A stretch of DNA of 64,000 bases from a virus: IMG/VR virus record IMGVR_UViG_3300043446_004500, positions 89,678 through 153,677 of that record. One strand, written 5' to 3'. Both the position numbers and the translations under genes were made by a program. Shown here piece by piece: positions 50,283 through 58,168 of the stretch. Each line of letters begins with the position of its first letter. The stretch's first letter is position 1. A model generated the notes under the pieces. The model worked only from the letters and a program-made list of their open reading frames with translations, was not told the origin of the DNA and did not search any database.

Positions 50283-50303
50283 CTCACAAACATTTATAAT
50301 AAA

Positions 50304-50690
50304 ATGCAATATTTAAAGCACTATTGGATTCATGCACACTCAGGCACTTATTGCTGTGAAGATAATCCTGTTGAAAAGAGACATCCAGAAGTAGAATTTC
50401 CTGGTCTTGATGTAAAAATCTGGATGCACGATGAAAATGGAATTGATGTATGCCTCTCTACAGTTCCAGATGGTGTTTCTATTGTGGATGTTATTGATGA
50501 ACACAGTACAAGAAAAGTAGTTCAAAAATTAACTGAGGTAGAATTTAATTCAGTTCAAGATCCACTTCTTGAATCACAAACTCTTCGTCAAGAAGCACAA
50601 CAAGAAACTAATGAAACTTTAAAGGCAGAAAAAGAAGCAGCAGCAGATGCTAAATTTGAAGAAGCACAACAAGCACTTTTTGCTCTTTAA
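50304..50690 (+). CDS. protein of unknown function with a coiled-coil C-terminus
   Basis: The product has 128 residues. Residues 1-~75 are a compact mixed domain (HYWIHAHSGTYCCEDNP ... VKIWMHDENGIDVCLSTVPDGVSIVDVI) and the rest is a helix rich in Glu, Gln and Ala (QTLRQEAQQETNETLKAEKEAAADAKFEEAQQALFAL) that would form a coiled coil. It has its own late promoter and precedes the collagen-like fibre. A fibre chaperone or fibre-connector role is possible; no family is recognised. Confidence 0.6.
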   Translation: MQYLKHYWIHAHSGTYCCEDNPVEKRHPEVEFPGLDVKIWMHDENGIDVCLSTVPDGVSIVDVIDEHSTRKVVQKLTEVEFNSVQDPLLESQTLRQEAQQETNETLKAEKEAAADAKFEEAQQALFAL

Positions 50691-50730
50691 TGAATAAAAA
50701 ATATGATTATTAAGGTATTGTGGATATTTT

Positions 50731-50738
50731 AATAAATA
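50731..50738 (+). promoter_or_regulatory. late promoter AATAAATA
   Basis: Octamer in the 75-base gap, 27 bases before the fibre gene start at 50766. Confidence 0.75.
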
Positions 50739-50765
50739 AAGAATAGGAAGAATTAATTATTAAAA

Positions 50766-52913
50766 ATGTCTAATAATAGAGAACTTTCTCAGTTTGGTTC
50801 TTTTGTTAATGTTAATGATAATACAACAAACATAGGAATTGCTACTGGTAGTTCTCTAGTTGGTATTGGAACTACATTTCCAACATCAAAATTGGATGTT
50901 ATTGGCGATGTAAAAATATCTGGAGTAACAACTGCATCCGTTTTTAGTGGTAGTGGAATATTATTAACAGATCTACCAAATACAACATTTTTATTCAATT
51001 CAACAGGAATACATACAACATCAAATGTTGGAATTGGAACTACAACAGCATCTTCAACATTAACAGTTCAAGGAAATGCTCTTGTAACAGGAATAGTAAC
51101 TGCTTCATCTTTTTTTGGAAATGGTGCAGGATTAACTGATGTTTTTAGTAGAGTATCAATTTCTTCTGAAGGCACAGTTGTAGGTTCTGCGATTACATCC
51201 TTAGACTATAGAGGTCCTGGAATTTCTTCTATTGTAGCTTCTTCTGGAATAGCAACTATAACGTTTGTTTCAGTTCAAGGAACAACAGGAACTCAAGGTA
51301 CTACAGGAACTCAAGGTGCTACTGGTACTCAAGGTGCTACTGGTACTCAAGGTGCTACTGGTACTCAAGGTATTCAAGGTCGCCAAGGCACTACAGGTAC
51401 TCAAGGTGCTACTGGTACTCAAGGATCTAATGGTGTTCAAGGATCAACGGGTTCTGGTGCTCAAGGTACTACAGGTACTCAAGGTGCATCAGGTACTCAG
51501 GGTGCATCAGGTGCTCAAGGTGCATCAGGAACTTCAGTTCAAGGATCTGCAGGAGCAAGTGTTCAAGGTACTACAGGTACTCAAGGTGCATCAGGTACTC
51601 AAGGCACTACAGGAACTCAAGGTGCATCAGGAACTTCAGTTCAAGGATCTGCAGGAGCAAGTGTTCAAGGAACTACAGGAACTCAGGGTGTCACAGGAAC
51701 TTCAGTTCAAGGGACTACAGGAGCTCAGGGTGCTACAGGAACTCAAGGTACAATAGGAACTTCAGTTCAAGGAACTACAGGAACTCAAGGTGCATCAGGT
51801 ACTCAAGGCACTACAGGAACTCAAGGTGCATCAGGAACTTCAGTTCAAGGTGCCACAGGAACTCAGGGTACTACAGGATCAGGTACTCAAGGTTCTACTG
51901 GTACTCAAGGTGCTACAGGAACTCAAGGTATTCAAGGTCGTCAAGGAACTACAGGTTCTCAAGGAACTACAGGTTCTCAAGGAACTACAGGTACTCAAGG
52001 AACAATAGGAACTCAAGGATTTCAAGGACCACAAGGTGCTACAGGAACACAAGGTGCTACAGGAACTCAAGGAACAACAGGTACTCAAGGTTCTTCAGGG
52101 CCAGGAACAACAATTAACGCAACATCAACAACAACAGATGCATCTTTTTATCCAGTATTTGTTTCTACAATTGGTTCTGCTACAACCGCAAGAGCAGAAA
52201 GTGGATTTATAATAAATCCGGGAGCAAACACTTTTACAATATCTTCCGGAAAACTTGTTGTAGATAGAACTGATAATCCATCTTTAGGAACTTACTTTGA
52301 AGTCACTTCTCCTATTGGAACCAGATTTTCCGTGGTAGAAGGTAATTCGGGATCATCAACACCCTCCGAGGCACTGTCACTTAAACTAGGCGCTAATAGA
52401 AGTTATATATCTGTCGATAAATCTTTTGTCCCTTATGTAGATAATAGCCTTTCATTAGGCGGATCCGGTAGTCTTAATTCCGTAGCATACAATCTTAGAT
52501 GGACTGCAGTTTGGGCAGTTAACGGGACTATTCAAACATCAGACCAAAGAGAAAAAACAAATATTAATACTTCAGATCTTGGATTAAACTTTATAGAAAA
52601 ACTTAATCCAGTATCATATAAATGGATTGTTGGTAAAAATGAAATTGATAAAGATGATATTAATATTATAACTCCAATTCCAGGAAAAAGACTTCATTAT
52701 GGATTATTGGCACAAGAAGTCAAACAGGCATATGAAGAGTGTGGTGCTGCTGATTTTGGTGGTTGGATTTTAACAGATGCAGAGGATCCAGATAGTTCTC
52801 AAGGTTTAAGATATGACCAGTTCATTGCTCCATTGATTAAAGCAGTTCAAGAACAACAGGAGATGATTAATTCACTTAAGCAAGAAATTGAAAATTTGAA
52901 GTCTCAAATATGA
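50766..52913 (+). CDS. collagen-like tail fibre with a C-terminal S74 chaperone domain
   Basis: The product has 715 residues. The N-terminal ~165 residues carry fibre motifs (VGIGTTFPTSKLDVIGDVKISG; VGIGTTTASSTLTVQGNALVTG). Residues ~168-450 are Gly-X-Y repeats (GTQGATGTQ, GTSVQGSAG), interrupted by non-triplet GASVQG sites. The C-terminal ~125 residues form the Peptidase_S74/intramolecular chaperone: SDQREKTNINTSDLGLNFIEKLNPVSYKW, LHYGLLAQEVKQAY, and a final coiled coil. In this family the chaperone trimerises the fibre and then cleaves itself at a Ser-Asp bond, here in TSDQREK (residues ~593-599). This is a probable long fibre or receptor-binding protein. Confidence 0.85.
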   Translation: MSNNRELSQFGSFVNVNDNTTNIGIATGSSLVGIGTTFPTSKLDVIGDVKISGVTTASVFSGSGILLTDLPNTTFLFNSTGIHTTSNVGIGTTTASSTLTVQGNALVTGIVTASSFFGNGAGLTDVFSRVSISSEGTVVGSAITSLDYRGPGISSIVASSGIATITFVSVQGTTGTQGTTGTQGATGTQGATGTQGATGTQGIQGRQGTTGTQGATGTQGSNGVQGSTGSGAQGTTGTQGASGTQGASGAQGASGTSVQGSAGASVQGTTGTQGASGTQGTTGTQGASGTSVQGSAGASVQGTTGTQGVTGTSVQGTTGAQGATGTQGTIGTSVQGTTGTQGASGTQGTTGTQGASGTSVQGATGTQGTTGSGTQGSTGTQGATGTQGIQGRQGTTGSQGTTGSQGTTGTQGTIGTQGFQGPQGATGTQGATGTQGTTGTQGSSGPGTTINATSTTTDASFYPVFVSTIGSATTARAESGFIINPGANTFTISSGKLVVDRTDNPSLGTYFEVTSPIGTRFSVVEGNSGSSTPSEALSLKLGANRSYISVDKSFVPYVDNSLSLGGSGSLNSVAYNLRWTAVWAVNGTIQTSDQREKTNINTSDLGLNFIEKLNPVSYKWIVGKNEIDKDDINIITPIPGKRLHYGLLAQEVKQAYEECGAADFGGWILTDAEDPDSSQGLRYDQFIAPLIKAVQEQQEMINSLKQEIENLKSQI
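51270..52100 (+). repeat. tandem repeats encoding the collagen-like shaft
   Basis: 9-base units (GGTACTCAA / GGTGCTACT / ACAGGAACT) repeat through the shaft. Larger blocks, such as the one starting TCAGGAACTTCAGTTCAAGG, are present three or more times. Open frames on other strands here are side effects of the repeat. Confidence 0.8.
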
Positions 52914-52948
52914 ACTAAATAAGTCAAAGCATTTTTTTGAATTATTTT

Positions 52949-53926
52949 ATGATTAACTTTGTAAAACTTGCATTAGAGAATGGTGGAGTTATTAAACCAC
53001 TTCTTATTAATTCACAAGATCTTTCAGGACCATCACTGACAAATCCATCAGTTCTTGTAGTAGATGGGAAAATTATAGTTAATATTAGAAATGTAAATTA
53101 TACTTTATATCACTCAGAACTCAACAAGTTTGAGCATATGTGGGGTCCTTTGTCATATATTCATCCAGAGAATGATATGCATCTCAGAACTGCAAATTAT
53201 ATTGCAGAACTAGATGAAAACTTGGATATTGTTCACTATTCAAAAATAGATACATCAAAGTTTGATACTTATCAACCACAATGGGAATTTGTTGGGTTGG
53301 AAGATGTTCGTCTCATTAACTGGAACAATAAAATTTATGGAATAGGTGTCAGAAGAGACTTAGACACTATTGGGACTGGAAGAATGGAAATTTCAGAACT
53401 AGAATTTAATGAAAATTCTGTTAAGGAAGTTTCTAGATATCGTATTCCTGGACCACCACCAGATAATGAATACTGTATGAAAAATTGCACTCCAATTGAA
53501 GGAATGCCATTTCATCTTTTAAAGTGGACCAATCCGACTTGCTTAATGGAATTTTTTCCAGAAGGAAAAGAAAGTCAGGCATTTGAAACAACAAAACATA
53601 ATTCAAAAGCAAATGATATGAGAGGTGGTTCTCAAGTCATTCGTTATAAAGATGGTTATCTGACTCTAATTCACGAAACAGATTTATATAATTCAGAACA
53701 AGGAAATAAAAATGCAACCTATCGTCATAGATTCGTATTATGGGACAAAGATTTTAAGAATCAAAGATTTTCTAAGTTATTTTCTTTCTTAAATATGAAA
53801 ATTGAATTCTGCTGTGGAATTGCAGAATATCAAGATGATTATCTAATTACATTTGGAGCACAAGACAACACAGCATATATTCTCAAAGTATCAAAATCTT
53901 TTGTGGAGGACTTTATCAATGAATGA
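52949..53926 (+). CDS. five-bladed propeller protein resembling glycoside phosphorylase/hydrolase folds (GH130/43-like)
   Basis: I take ATG 52949; a TTG 12 bases upstream is the other option. The product has about 325 residues. Motifs resembling GH130-type propellers are present: NPSVLVVDGKIIVNIRNVNY near the start, WEFVGLEDVRLINWNNKIYGIGVRRD (the 'E-D-x-R' motif, residues ~110-135), then KNCTPIEGMPFHLLKWTNPTCLMEF and a C-terminal CCGIAEYQDDYLITFGAQDN. In the family, acidic residues in successive blades bind the sugar. It may act on, or bind, glycans. It overlaps the next gene by 8 bases. Confidence 0.55.
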   Translation: MINFVKLALENGGVIKPLLINSQDLSGPSLTNPSVLVVDGKIIVNIRNVNYTLYHSELNKFEHMWGPLSYIHPENDMHLRTANYIAELDENLDIVHYSKIDTSKFDTYQPQWEFVGLEDVRLINWNNKIYGIGVRRDLDTIGTGRMEISELEFNENSVKEVSRYRIPGPPPDNEYCMKNCTPIEGMPFHLLKWTNPTCLMEFFPEGKESQAFETTKHNSKANDMRGGSQVIRYKDGYLTLIHETDLYNSEQGNKNATYRHRFVLWDKDFKNQRFSKLFSFLNMKIEFCCGIAEYQDDYLITFGAQDNTAYILKVSKSFVEDFINE

Positions 53927-55805
53927 ACTAATTGATTTTTCATTAGACACTGAAAACGGCGAAAAGAATTTTAATCTTGCAGTTTGGTATGAGAGACAAG
54001 GGCATACTGCTCCAGCACATACTTATTACCTAAGAGCAGCAGAAAGAACAGAGGATAAAATTCTTGCCTATGCTGCACTTTTAAGAGCATCCTTTTGTTA
54101 TCGTTCTCAAGGTTCAAGAGATGGAACTGAAAAGATTTTGTTGGAGAATGCGTTAGTGTTTCTTCCAGAAAGACCAGAAGCATATTATTTCCTTTCACTA
54201 TTCTATGAAAGAAAAAAGGAATGGCAAAATTGTCATATCTATGCAAATCTTGGTTTAGAACAATACAAAAGAAAAGTTGAAAAGATTAATATTCCAGAAT
54301 ATCGTGGAAAATACGCACTTATCTTTCAAAAAGCAATTTCTGCTTGGTGGTGGGGAAGAGCAATGGAATCCAGAGAACTTCTTCATTCTCTTGTAGATAA
54401 CTACTGGAATGAAATGGATGAGGGTCACAAAAATTCAGTAGAAGATAATATCACTCGTTTAGGTTCTGGTCCAGAATCTCAAGCATTTCACACTTATACG
54501 AAGCAAGATCACTCAAATTTAAGATATAAATTTTCTGGTTCTTCAAATGTAGAAAGAAACTATTCTCAAGTTTATCAGGATATGTTCATTCTTTCTATGA
54601 CAAATGGAAAGAAAAATGGAACTTTCTTGGAGATTGGTGGAGCTGAACCATTTAAAGGAAATAATACAGCACTTCTTGAAAAAGATTTTGGATGGAGAGG
54701 AGTTTCAATTGAATATGATGAAAAGTTTATTGCAAACTATAGAATCAATAGAACCGCAAAACTTCTGCACGATGATGCCCTTACAGTTGATTATGAAAAA
54801 CTTCTCAAAGATAATTTTGAAGGAAACGTAATTGATTATCTTCAATTAGATATTGAACCAGCAAGAAATACTTACGAGTGTATGTTAAGAGTACCTTTTA
54901 ATAAGTATAAGTTTGCTGTAATTACTTATGAACATGATTACTACGTAGATATTACAAAGTCTTTCCGTGAAAAATCAAGAGAATTTTTGAGATCTAAAGG
55001 ATATGTCTTAGTTGCTAATGATATTTCTCCTGATGGCAAATCAAACTTTGAAGATTGGTGGGTTCATCCAGATTTAGTTGATGCCGATATTCTGCAGAAA
55101 ATGCAACATGTGACAAATCATACTCAAGACTGTAGGGATTATATTTTTGCGAGGATCAATGATACTGAAAAAGTTGAAGGGACTAAAAAGATTGAAGAAA
55201 TAAAAATCAATTTTTTTAACATTAACCAAAACTCAAAATTAACTTCTTGGGCCGTAGATAATTTTTATGAAAATCCAGATGAAATTCGTAAATTTGCTTT
55301 AGAACAAGATTATATTGAAGGTGGTTTTGGTAGAGGATTTATTGGAAGAAGAACAGAAAAGCAATTTTTATTTCCAGGTCTTAAAGAGAGATTTGAAGAG
55401 ATTATGGGAACAAGAATCACCGAATGGGAAAGTCATGGAATGAATGGTAGATTCCAAATTGCTTGGAGTGGAGAACCATTAGTTTATCATTGTGATAGTC
55501 AAAGATGGGCTGGAATGTTATATCTAACACCAGAAGCACCATATCAATGCGGCACTACTTTATATGCTCATAAAAAGACAAGAGCAAGAACTTACCACGA
55601 CCAAGGATGGGATGTTTCTTGGAAAGATGTTCCTGGAGATCCGCACCTGGATAGAACACCTTGGGAACCAGTTGATGTTCTTGGAAATGTCTACAATAGA
55701 CTTGTTATCTTTGATGCAAGTTGTATTCATTCTGCCTCAGAGTATTTTGGAACTGTAAAAGACAATGCGAGACTCTGGCAGATGTTTTTCTTTGATGCGG
55801 AGTAA
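53919..55805 (+). CDS. fusion: TPR-like, FkbM methyltransferase and 2OG-oxygenase-like domain
   Basis: The start is ATG 53919, because GGAGGA lies 8 bases before it; an upstream frame inside the previous gene is not used. The product has 628 residues. Residues ~1-185 are helical repeats (NLAVWYERQGHTAPAHTYYLRAAERT), TPR-like. Residues ~215-400 are an FkbM-type methyltransferase (YSQVYQDMFIL, GTFLEIGGAEPFKGNNTALLEKDFGW, IEYDEK, then NVIDYLQLDIEPA). Residues ~430-628 resemble the oxygenase at 43010: SWAVDNFYENPDEIRKFAL, then VYHCDSQRWAGMLYLTPEAP, and RLVIFDASCIHSASEYFG. The iron site would be H-x-D (HCD) plus the distal His. Two modification activities on one chain suggest a sequential modification of one target. 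Confidence 0.7.
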   Translation: MNELIDFSLDTENGEKNFNLAVWYERQGHTAPAHTYYLRAAERTEDKILAYAALLRASFCYRSQGSRDGTEKILLENALVFLPERPEAYYFLSLFYERKKEWQNCHIYANLGLEQYKRKVEKINIPEYRGKYALIFQKAISAWWWGRAMESRELLHSLVDNYWNEMDEGHKNSVEDNITRLGSGPESQAFHTYTKQDHSNLRYKFSGSSNVERNYSQVYQDMFILSMTNGKKNGTFLEIGGAEPFKGNNTALLEKDFGWRGVSIEYDEKFIANYRINRTAKLLHDDALTVDYEKLLKDNFEGNVIDYLQLDIEPARNTYECMLRVPFNKYKFAVITYEHDYYVDITKSFREKSREFLRSKGYVLVANDISPDGKSNFEDWWVHPDLVDADILQKMQHVTNHTQDCRDYIFARINDTEKVEGTKKIEEIKINFFNINQNSKLTSWAVDNFYENPDEIRKFALEQDYIEGGFGRGFIGRRTEKQFLFPGLKERFEEIMGTRITEWESHGMNGRFQIAWSGEPLVYHCDSQRWAGMLYLTPEAPYQCGTTLYAHKKTRARTYHDQGWDVSWKDVPGDPHLDRTPWEPVDVLGNVYNRLVIFDASCIHSASEYFGTVKDNARLWQMFFFDAE

Positions 55806-55808
55806 AAA

Positions 55809-56432
55809 ATGAAGTATATTGAAGATTCTTTTATTTTAAATTATACAGAAAGATTTTGGGCAAATATTGTTTCTCTTTCAGAAGAAACAATGCAATATTT
55901 GTGGGAAGAAATAAAGCAAGCAGAACAAAATCAAGTATCACACAAATCAAATCTTGCAGGCAATATTTCAAGTTCTTTATTGCTTTTTGACAATAATAAA
56001 TTTATGTCAGAAAAATTAATTCCCGAAATTGTTGAAACTCAATACGATTATTATCAAGAAAAAATTCAAAAAGATTTAAATAATCCAGACCTTTCTGGGT
56101 ATTGGGTTAATTTTCAGAAGAAACATGAATTTAATCCAATTCACAATCATGGAGGTGTGATTTCATTCGTAATTTGGATGAAAATTCCTTATAGTTGGGA
56201 AGATGAAATAAAAATTGATATTGTCAAGGACTCAAATACAAAAAATAATATTGGAAATTTTGTATTTGTTTATCCAAAAGACCATTATATTCATACAAAT
56301 GAAATCACTATGAATCCTCAGATGGAAGGAAGAATGGCAATATTTCCATCATATTTCAATCATATGGTTTATCCATTCTATACGAGTGATGAATCCAGAA
56401 TCTCAATATCAGGAAACGTTGAGTTTATGTGA
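55809..56432 (+). CDS. 2OG-Fe(II) oxygenase-like protein (TIGR02466-type)
   Basis: The product has 207 residues. The C-terminal half has the family pattern: GYWVNFQKKHEFNPIHNHGGVISFVIWMKIPY (residues ~97-128) with the HNHGG segment supplying the iron ligand, GNFVFVYPKDHYIHTNE, and MAIFPSYFNHMVYPFYTSDESRISISGNVEF with the distal His and Arg. Such proteins are common in cyanophages; substrate unknown. It is the last gene of the adhesin island and is followed by a hairpin element. Confidence 0.7.
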   Translation: MKYIEDSFILNYTERFWANIVSLSEETMQYLWEEIKQAEQNQVSHKSNLAGNISSSLLLFDNNKFMSEKLIPEIVETQYDYYQEKIQKDLNNPDLSGYWVNFQKKHEFNPIHNHGGVISFVIWMKIPYSWEDEIKIDIVKDSNTKNNIGNFVFVYPKDHYIHTNEITMNPQMEGRMAIFPSYFNHMVYPFYTSDESRISISGNVEFM

Positions 56433-56433
56433 C

Positions 56434-56490
56434 ACTTTTAAAACTGTCCACTGACCTTCCAGAATTGCTCTGGAAGGTTTTATAGTATCT
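56434..56490 (+). terminator. terminator hairpin in a repeated element, copy 1
   Basis: A perfect 10-bp stem (ACCTTCCAGA 56454-56463; TCTGGAAGGT 56469-56478) with a 5-base loop is followed by TTTTATAGTATCT. The flanks (ACACTTTTAAAACTGTCCA... and TATAGTATCT) recur at 59821-59880 around a different stem of the same size. It ends the late fibre operon. TATAGT may also act as a -10 box for the downstream early-type genes. Confidence 0.75.
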
Positions 56491-56608
56491 TCAGTCGCAA
56501 AGAGACCTTGTACTCTAACCTAGACCGATTGCTTTTTGTTGGAAGTTTAATCTGGGTGATTCACTGGTCAACAAAAGTTACTCAAGTTGTTTTGAATTTG
56601 ATGTTCTA

Positions 56609-57031
56609 ATGTTAGAACTCTATACATCAGGTTATGGATACTCTCAGAGACGTTGCAGAGATGCTGTAGGGTGGTTCATTAGCAAATACCTTCCCAGACA
56701 TCACATTACCCTTGAAGTCCTTCACAGGGGTCTTAGAAGGGAAGGTGTGATTGGATGGTGTGATGTTTCAGGTAGAACTTACAATCCCAGAGAATTTCTA
56801 ATTGAACTTCAAGTTGGGATGAATCATGAGCAGTATCTCACTACCCTCTTTCATGAACTTTGGCATCTTTATCAATTTGTTAAAGGTGATTTGAAATTCA
56901 GGTCTTCTAAAAAATACTATAAAGGTATTTGTATGGAGGACATTGAATATTCAAAACAAGGACATGAGAAAGAAGCATACCAAATGGAATCAAAACTCTT
57001 TAATGAGTATATCAGTTTCCTGACTGCTTGA
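56609..57031 (+). CDS. HExxH zinc metalloprotease-like protein
   Basis: The product has 140 residues. It contains TLFHELWHLYQFVKGD (residues ~80-95), a HExxH zinc motif, with a downstream Glu-rich helix (HEKEAYQMESKLFNEY) that could supply the third ligand, as in SprT-like or other small metallopeptidases. The N-terminal part (YSQRRCRDAVGWFISKYLP) is a helix. It may cut a host or phage protein, or be a DNA-repair SprT-type protease. The 176-base region upstream contains the hairpin element but no clear sigma70 promoter close to the start. Confidence 0.6.
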   Translation: MLELYTSGYGYSQRRCRDAVGWFISKYLPRHHITLEVLHRGLRREGVIGWCDVSGRTYNPREFLIELQVGMNHEQYLTTLFHELWHLYQFVKGDLKFRSSKKYYKGICMEDIEYSKQGHEKEAYQMESKLFNEYISFLTA

Positions 57032-57056
57032 CAACCCTCTTCAATCTCTGTACAAT
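57028..57056 (+). promoter_or_regulatory. consensus sigma70-type promoter TTGACA-17-TACAAT
   Basis: TTGACA (57028-57033), 17-base spacer and TACAAT (57051-57056). The -35 overlaps the stop of the metalloprotease gene, and the next ATG is at 57125. Confidence 0.85.
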
Positions 57057-57124
57057 TACCTTTGTTGGGGTTGAAAAGATTAATTTTAAGATCTTTAAGA
57101 CCTTCAGTAAACTCTAAAACAACT

Positions 57125-57325
57125 ATGAATACCAAGTCTGAATTTATTTGCATTCAACCAAAAAATGAAAAATCTAAAGATATTTTTACTGATTATTTTA
57201 AGAAACTTCATTCATGTAAAATTATTCAAAAGAATGGTGATAAAGTTTATCTGAAATCAATCGCAGGAGAATATTACTTCTGGGTCAATAAGGATAATGA
57301 TGAATATTGGGAGATTGTTAAATGA
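57125..57325 (+). CDS. small protein of unknown function
   Basis: The product has 66 residues when started at ATG 57125, which follows the sigma70-type promoter; an upstream start at 57062 would fall only 6 bases past the -10 box. It is basic and beta-rich (SEFICIQPKNEKSKDIFTDYFKKLHSCKIIQ, then KVYLKSIAGEYYFWVNKDNDEYW). It ends in an ATGA overlap with the RlpA-like gene, so they are translated together. No family recognised. Confidence 0.6.
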   Translation: MNTKSEFICIQPKNEKSKDIFTDYFKKLHSCKIIQKNGDKVYLKSIAGEYYFWVNKDNDEYWEIVK

Positions 57326-57633
57326 TTGGATTGATTGCTGGACTTACTTGTGGACTTGCTACATTTTACGGAGTAGGTGATGGATTTCATGGTCAAACCA
57401 CTGCAAATGGAGAACGATTTGATGCTTATCGTTGGACTGCTGCTCACCCTTACTTACCTATGGGAACTAAAATTAGAGTTACAAATCAAGACAATCTTAA
57501 ACAAGTAATTGTTCGTGTCAATGATCGTGGTCCATATTCTCATGCAGATCTTGATCTTTCTTATGCTGCATTTGCTCAGATTGCATCAACACGCAAAGGA
57601 AATGCTGTTGTTTGTTGGAGAGTGGTAGGATGA
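57322..57633 (+). CDS. RlpA-like protein (double-psi beta-barrel, peptidoglycan lytic)
   Basis: The product has 103 residues. It follows the RlpA/DPBB pattern: GLATFYGVGDGFHGQTTANGERFD near the start, AAHPYLPMGTKIRVTN, VIVRVNDRGPYSHADLDLSYAAFAQIAS, and a final VVCWRVV. RlpA proteins are lytic transglycosylases that cut naked glycan strands at septa. The N-terminal ~13 residues are hydrophobic (MIGLIAGLTCGL) and could export or anchor it, although no standard signal peptide is present. It overlaps the start of a small membrane protein (ATGA) and a secreted protein follows, so this could be a lysis or wall-modification module. Confidence 0.7.
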   Translation: MIGLIAGLTCGLATFYGVGDGFHGQTTANGERFDAYRWTAAHPYLPMGTKIRVTNQDNLKQVIVRVNDRGPYSHADLDLSYAAFAQIASTRKGNAVVCWRVVG

Positions 57634-57758
57634 CAACACCATCAAAACCTTTAATCTTCCTATTTGTATCATTAGTACTTCTTGATCTGGTATTGATTGG
57701 TGCTATACTGATTCACGGAAAAGTAAACTTTGTTGAACTATTCAAACATCTTTCTTGA
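57630..57758 (+). CDS. 42-residue membrane protein, holin-like candidate
   Basis: A frame of 42 residues starts in the RlpA-like stop (ATGA). It is MTTPSKPLIFLFVSLVLLD followed by LVLIGAILIHGKVNFVELF: one membrane segment (residues ~7-30) with a short charged tail. Small size and position next to a wall-degrading protein suggest a holin or an accessory lysis protein. This is inference only; a regulatory membrane peptide is the alternative. Confidence 0.55.
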   Translation: MTTPSKPLIFLFVSLVLLDLVLIGAILIHGKVNFVELFKHLS

Positions 57759-57759
57759 T

Positions 57760-58140
57760 ATGAAAAAACTTCTTGCTCTTGCTGCAATTCTTTGCACGTC
57801 TCCTGTATTCGCACAAACTACTACTGTTAAAAAAGAGTATCGTCCATTTACCTATGAGACTGCCTGTGCCCTTGAAGGTAAAACAGAATTTCAAATGGAT
57901 GAGTGTAAAGTTGTGGAAACCCGTGAGTCTGGTGGAGCACTTCGGTCTCGTGCAATCTTCTCTAATCGGTTTGGATTGACGATTAAATCCTATTTTGACA
58001 AAGAAAAAGGATTTATGACTTGGGATAGTCACAATAAGTTTGCATACAAGTGGGAATATAAAGTTGGTGGTGTTGATGGTCTTGGAGCATGGACAGTAGT
58101 GATGCCAGGATTCTATTTACAAAACGTAAGTTGGGATTGA
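57760..58140 (+). CDS. secreted or periplasmic protein of unknown function
   Basis: Starting at ATG 57760 the product has 126 residues. It opens with a clear Sec signal peptide (MKKLLALAAILCTSPVFA, cleavage expected after AxA before QTTT). The mature part has two cysteines (ACALEG...DECKVV) that could form a disulfide, then a beta-rich domain (SRAIFSNRFGLTIKSYFDKEKGFMTWDSHNK). It is unusual for a phage early-type region to encode an exported protein. It may act in the periplasm on the wall or on superinfecting phages. An upstream start at 57730 would break the signal peptide. Confidence 0.7.
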   Translation: MKKLLALAAILCTSPVFAQTTTVKKEYRPFTYETACALEGKTEFQMDECKVVETRESGGALRSRAIFSNRFGLTIKSYFDKEKGFMTWDSHNKFAYKWEYKVGGVDGLGAWTVVMPGFYLQNVSWD

Positions 58141-58168
58141 TTAAATAGTAATAGAATAGAGGAGAACT

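Noticed and set aside
53853-53918. Longer start of the TPR-FkbM gene
   Set aside because: A strong Shine-Dalgarno (GGAGGA) supports ATG 53919; the upstream part is a shadow of the previous gene.
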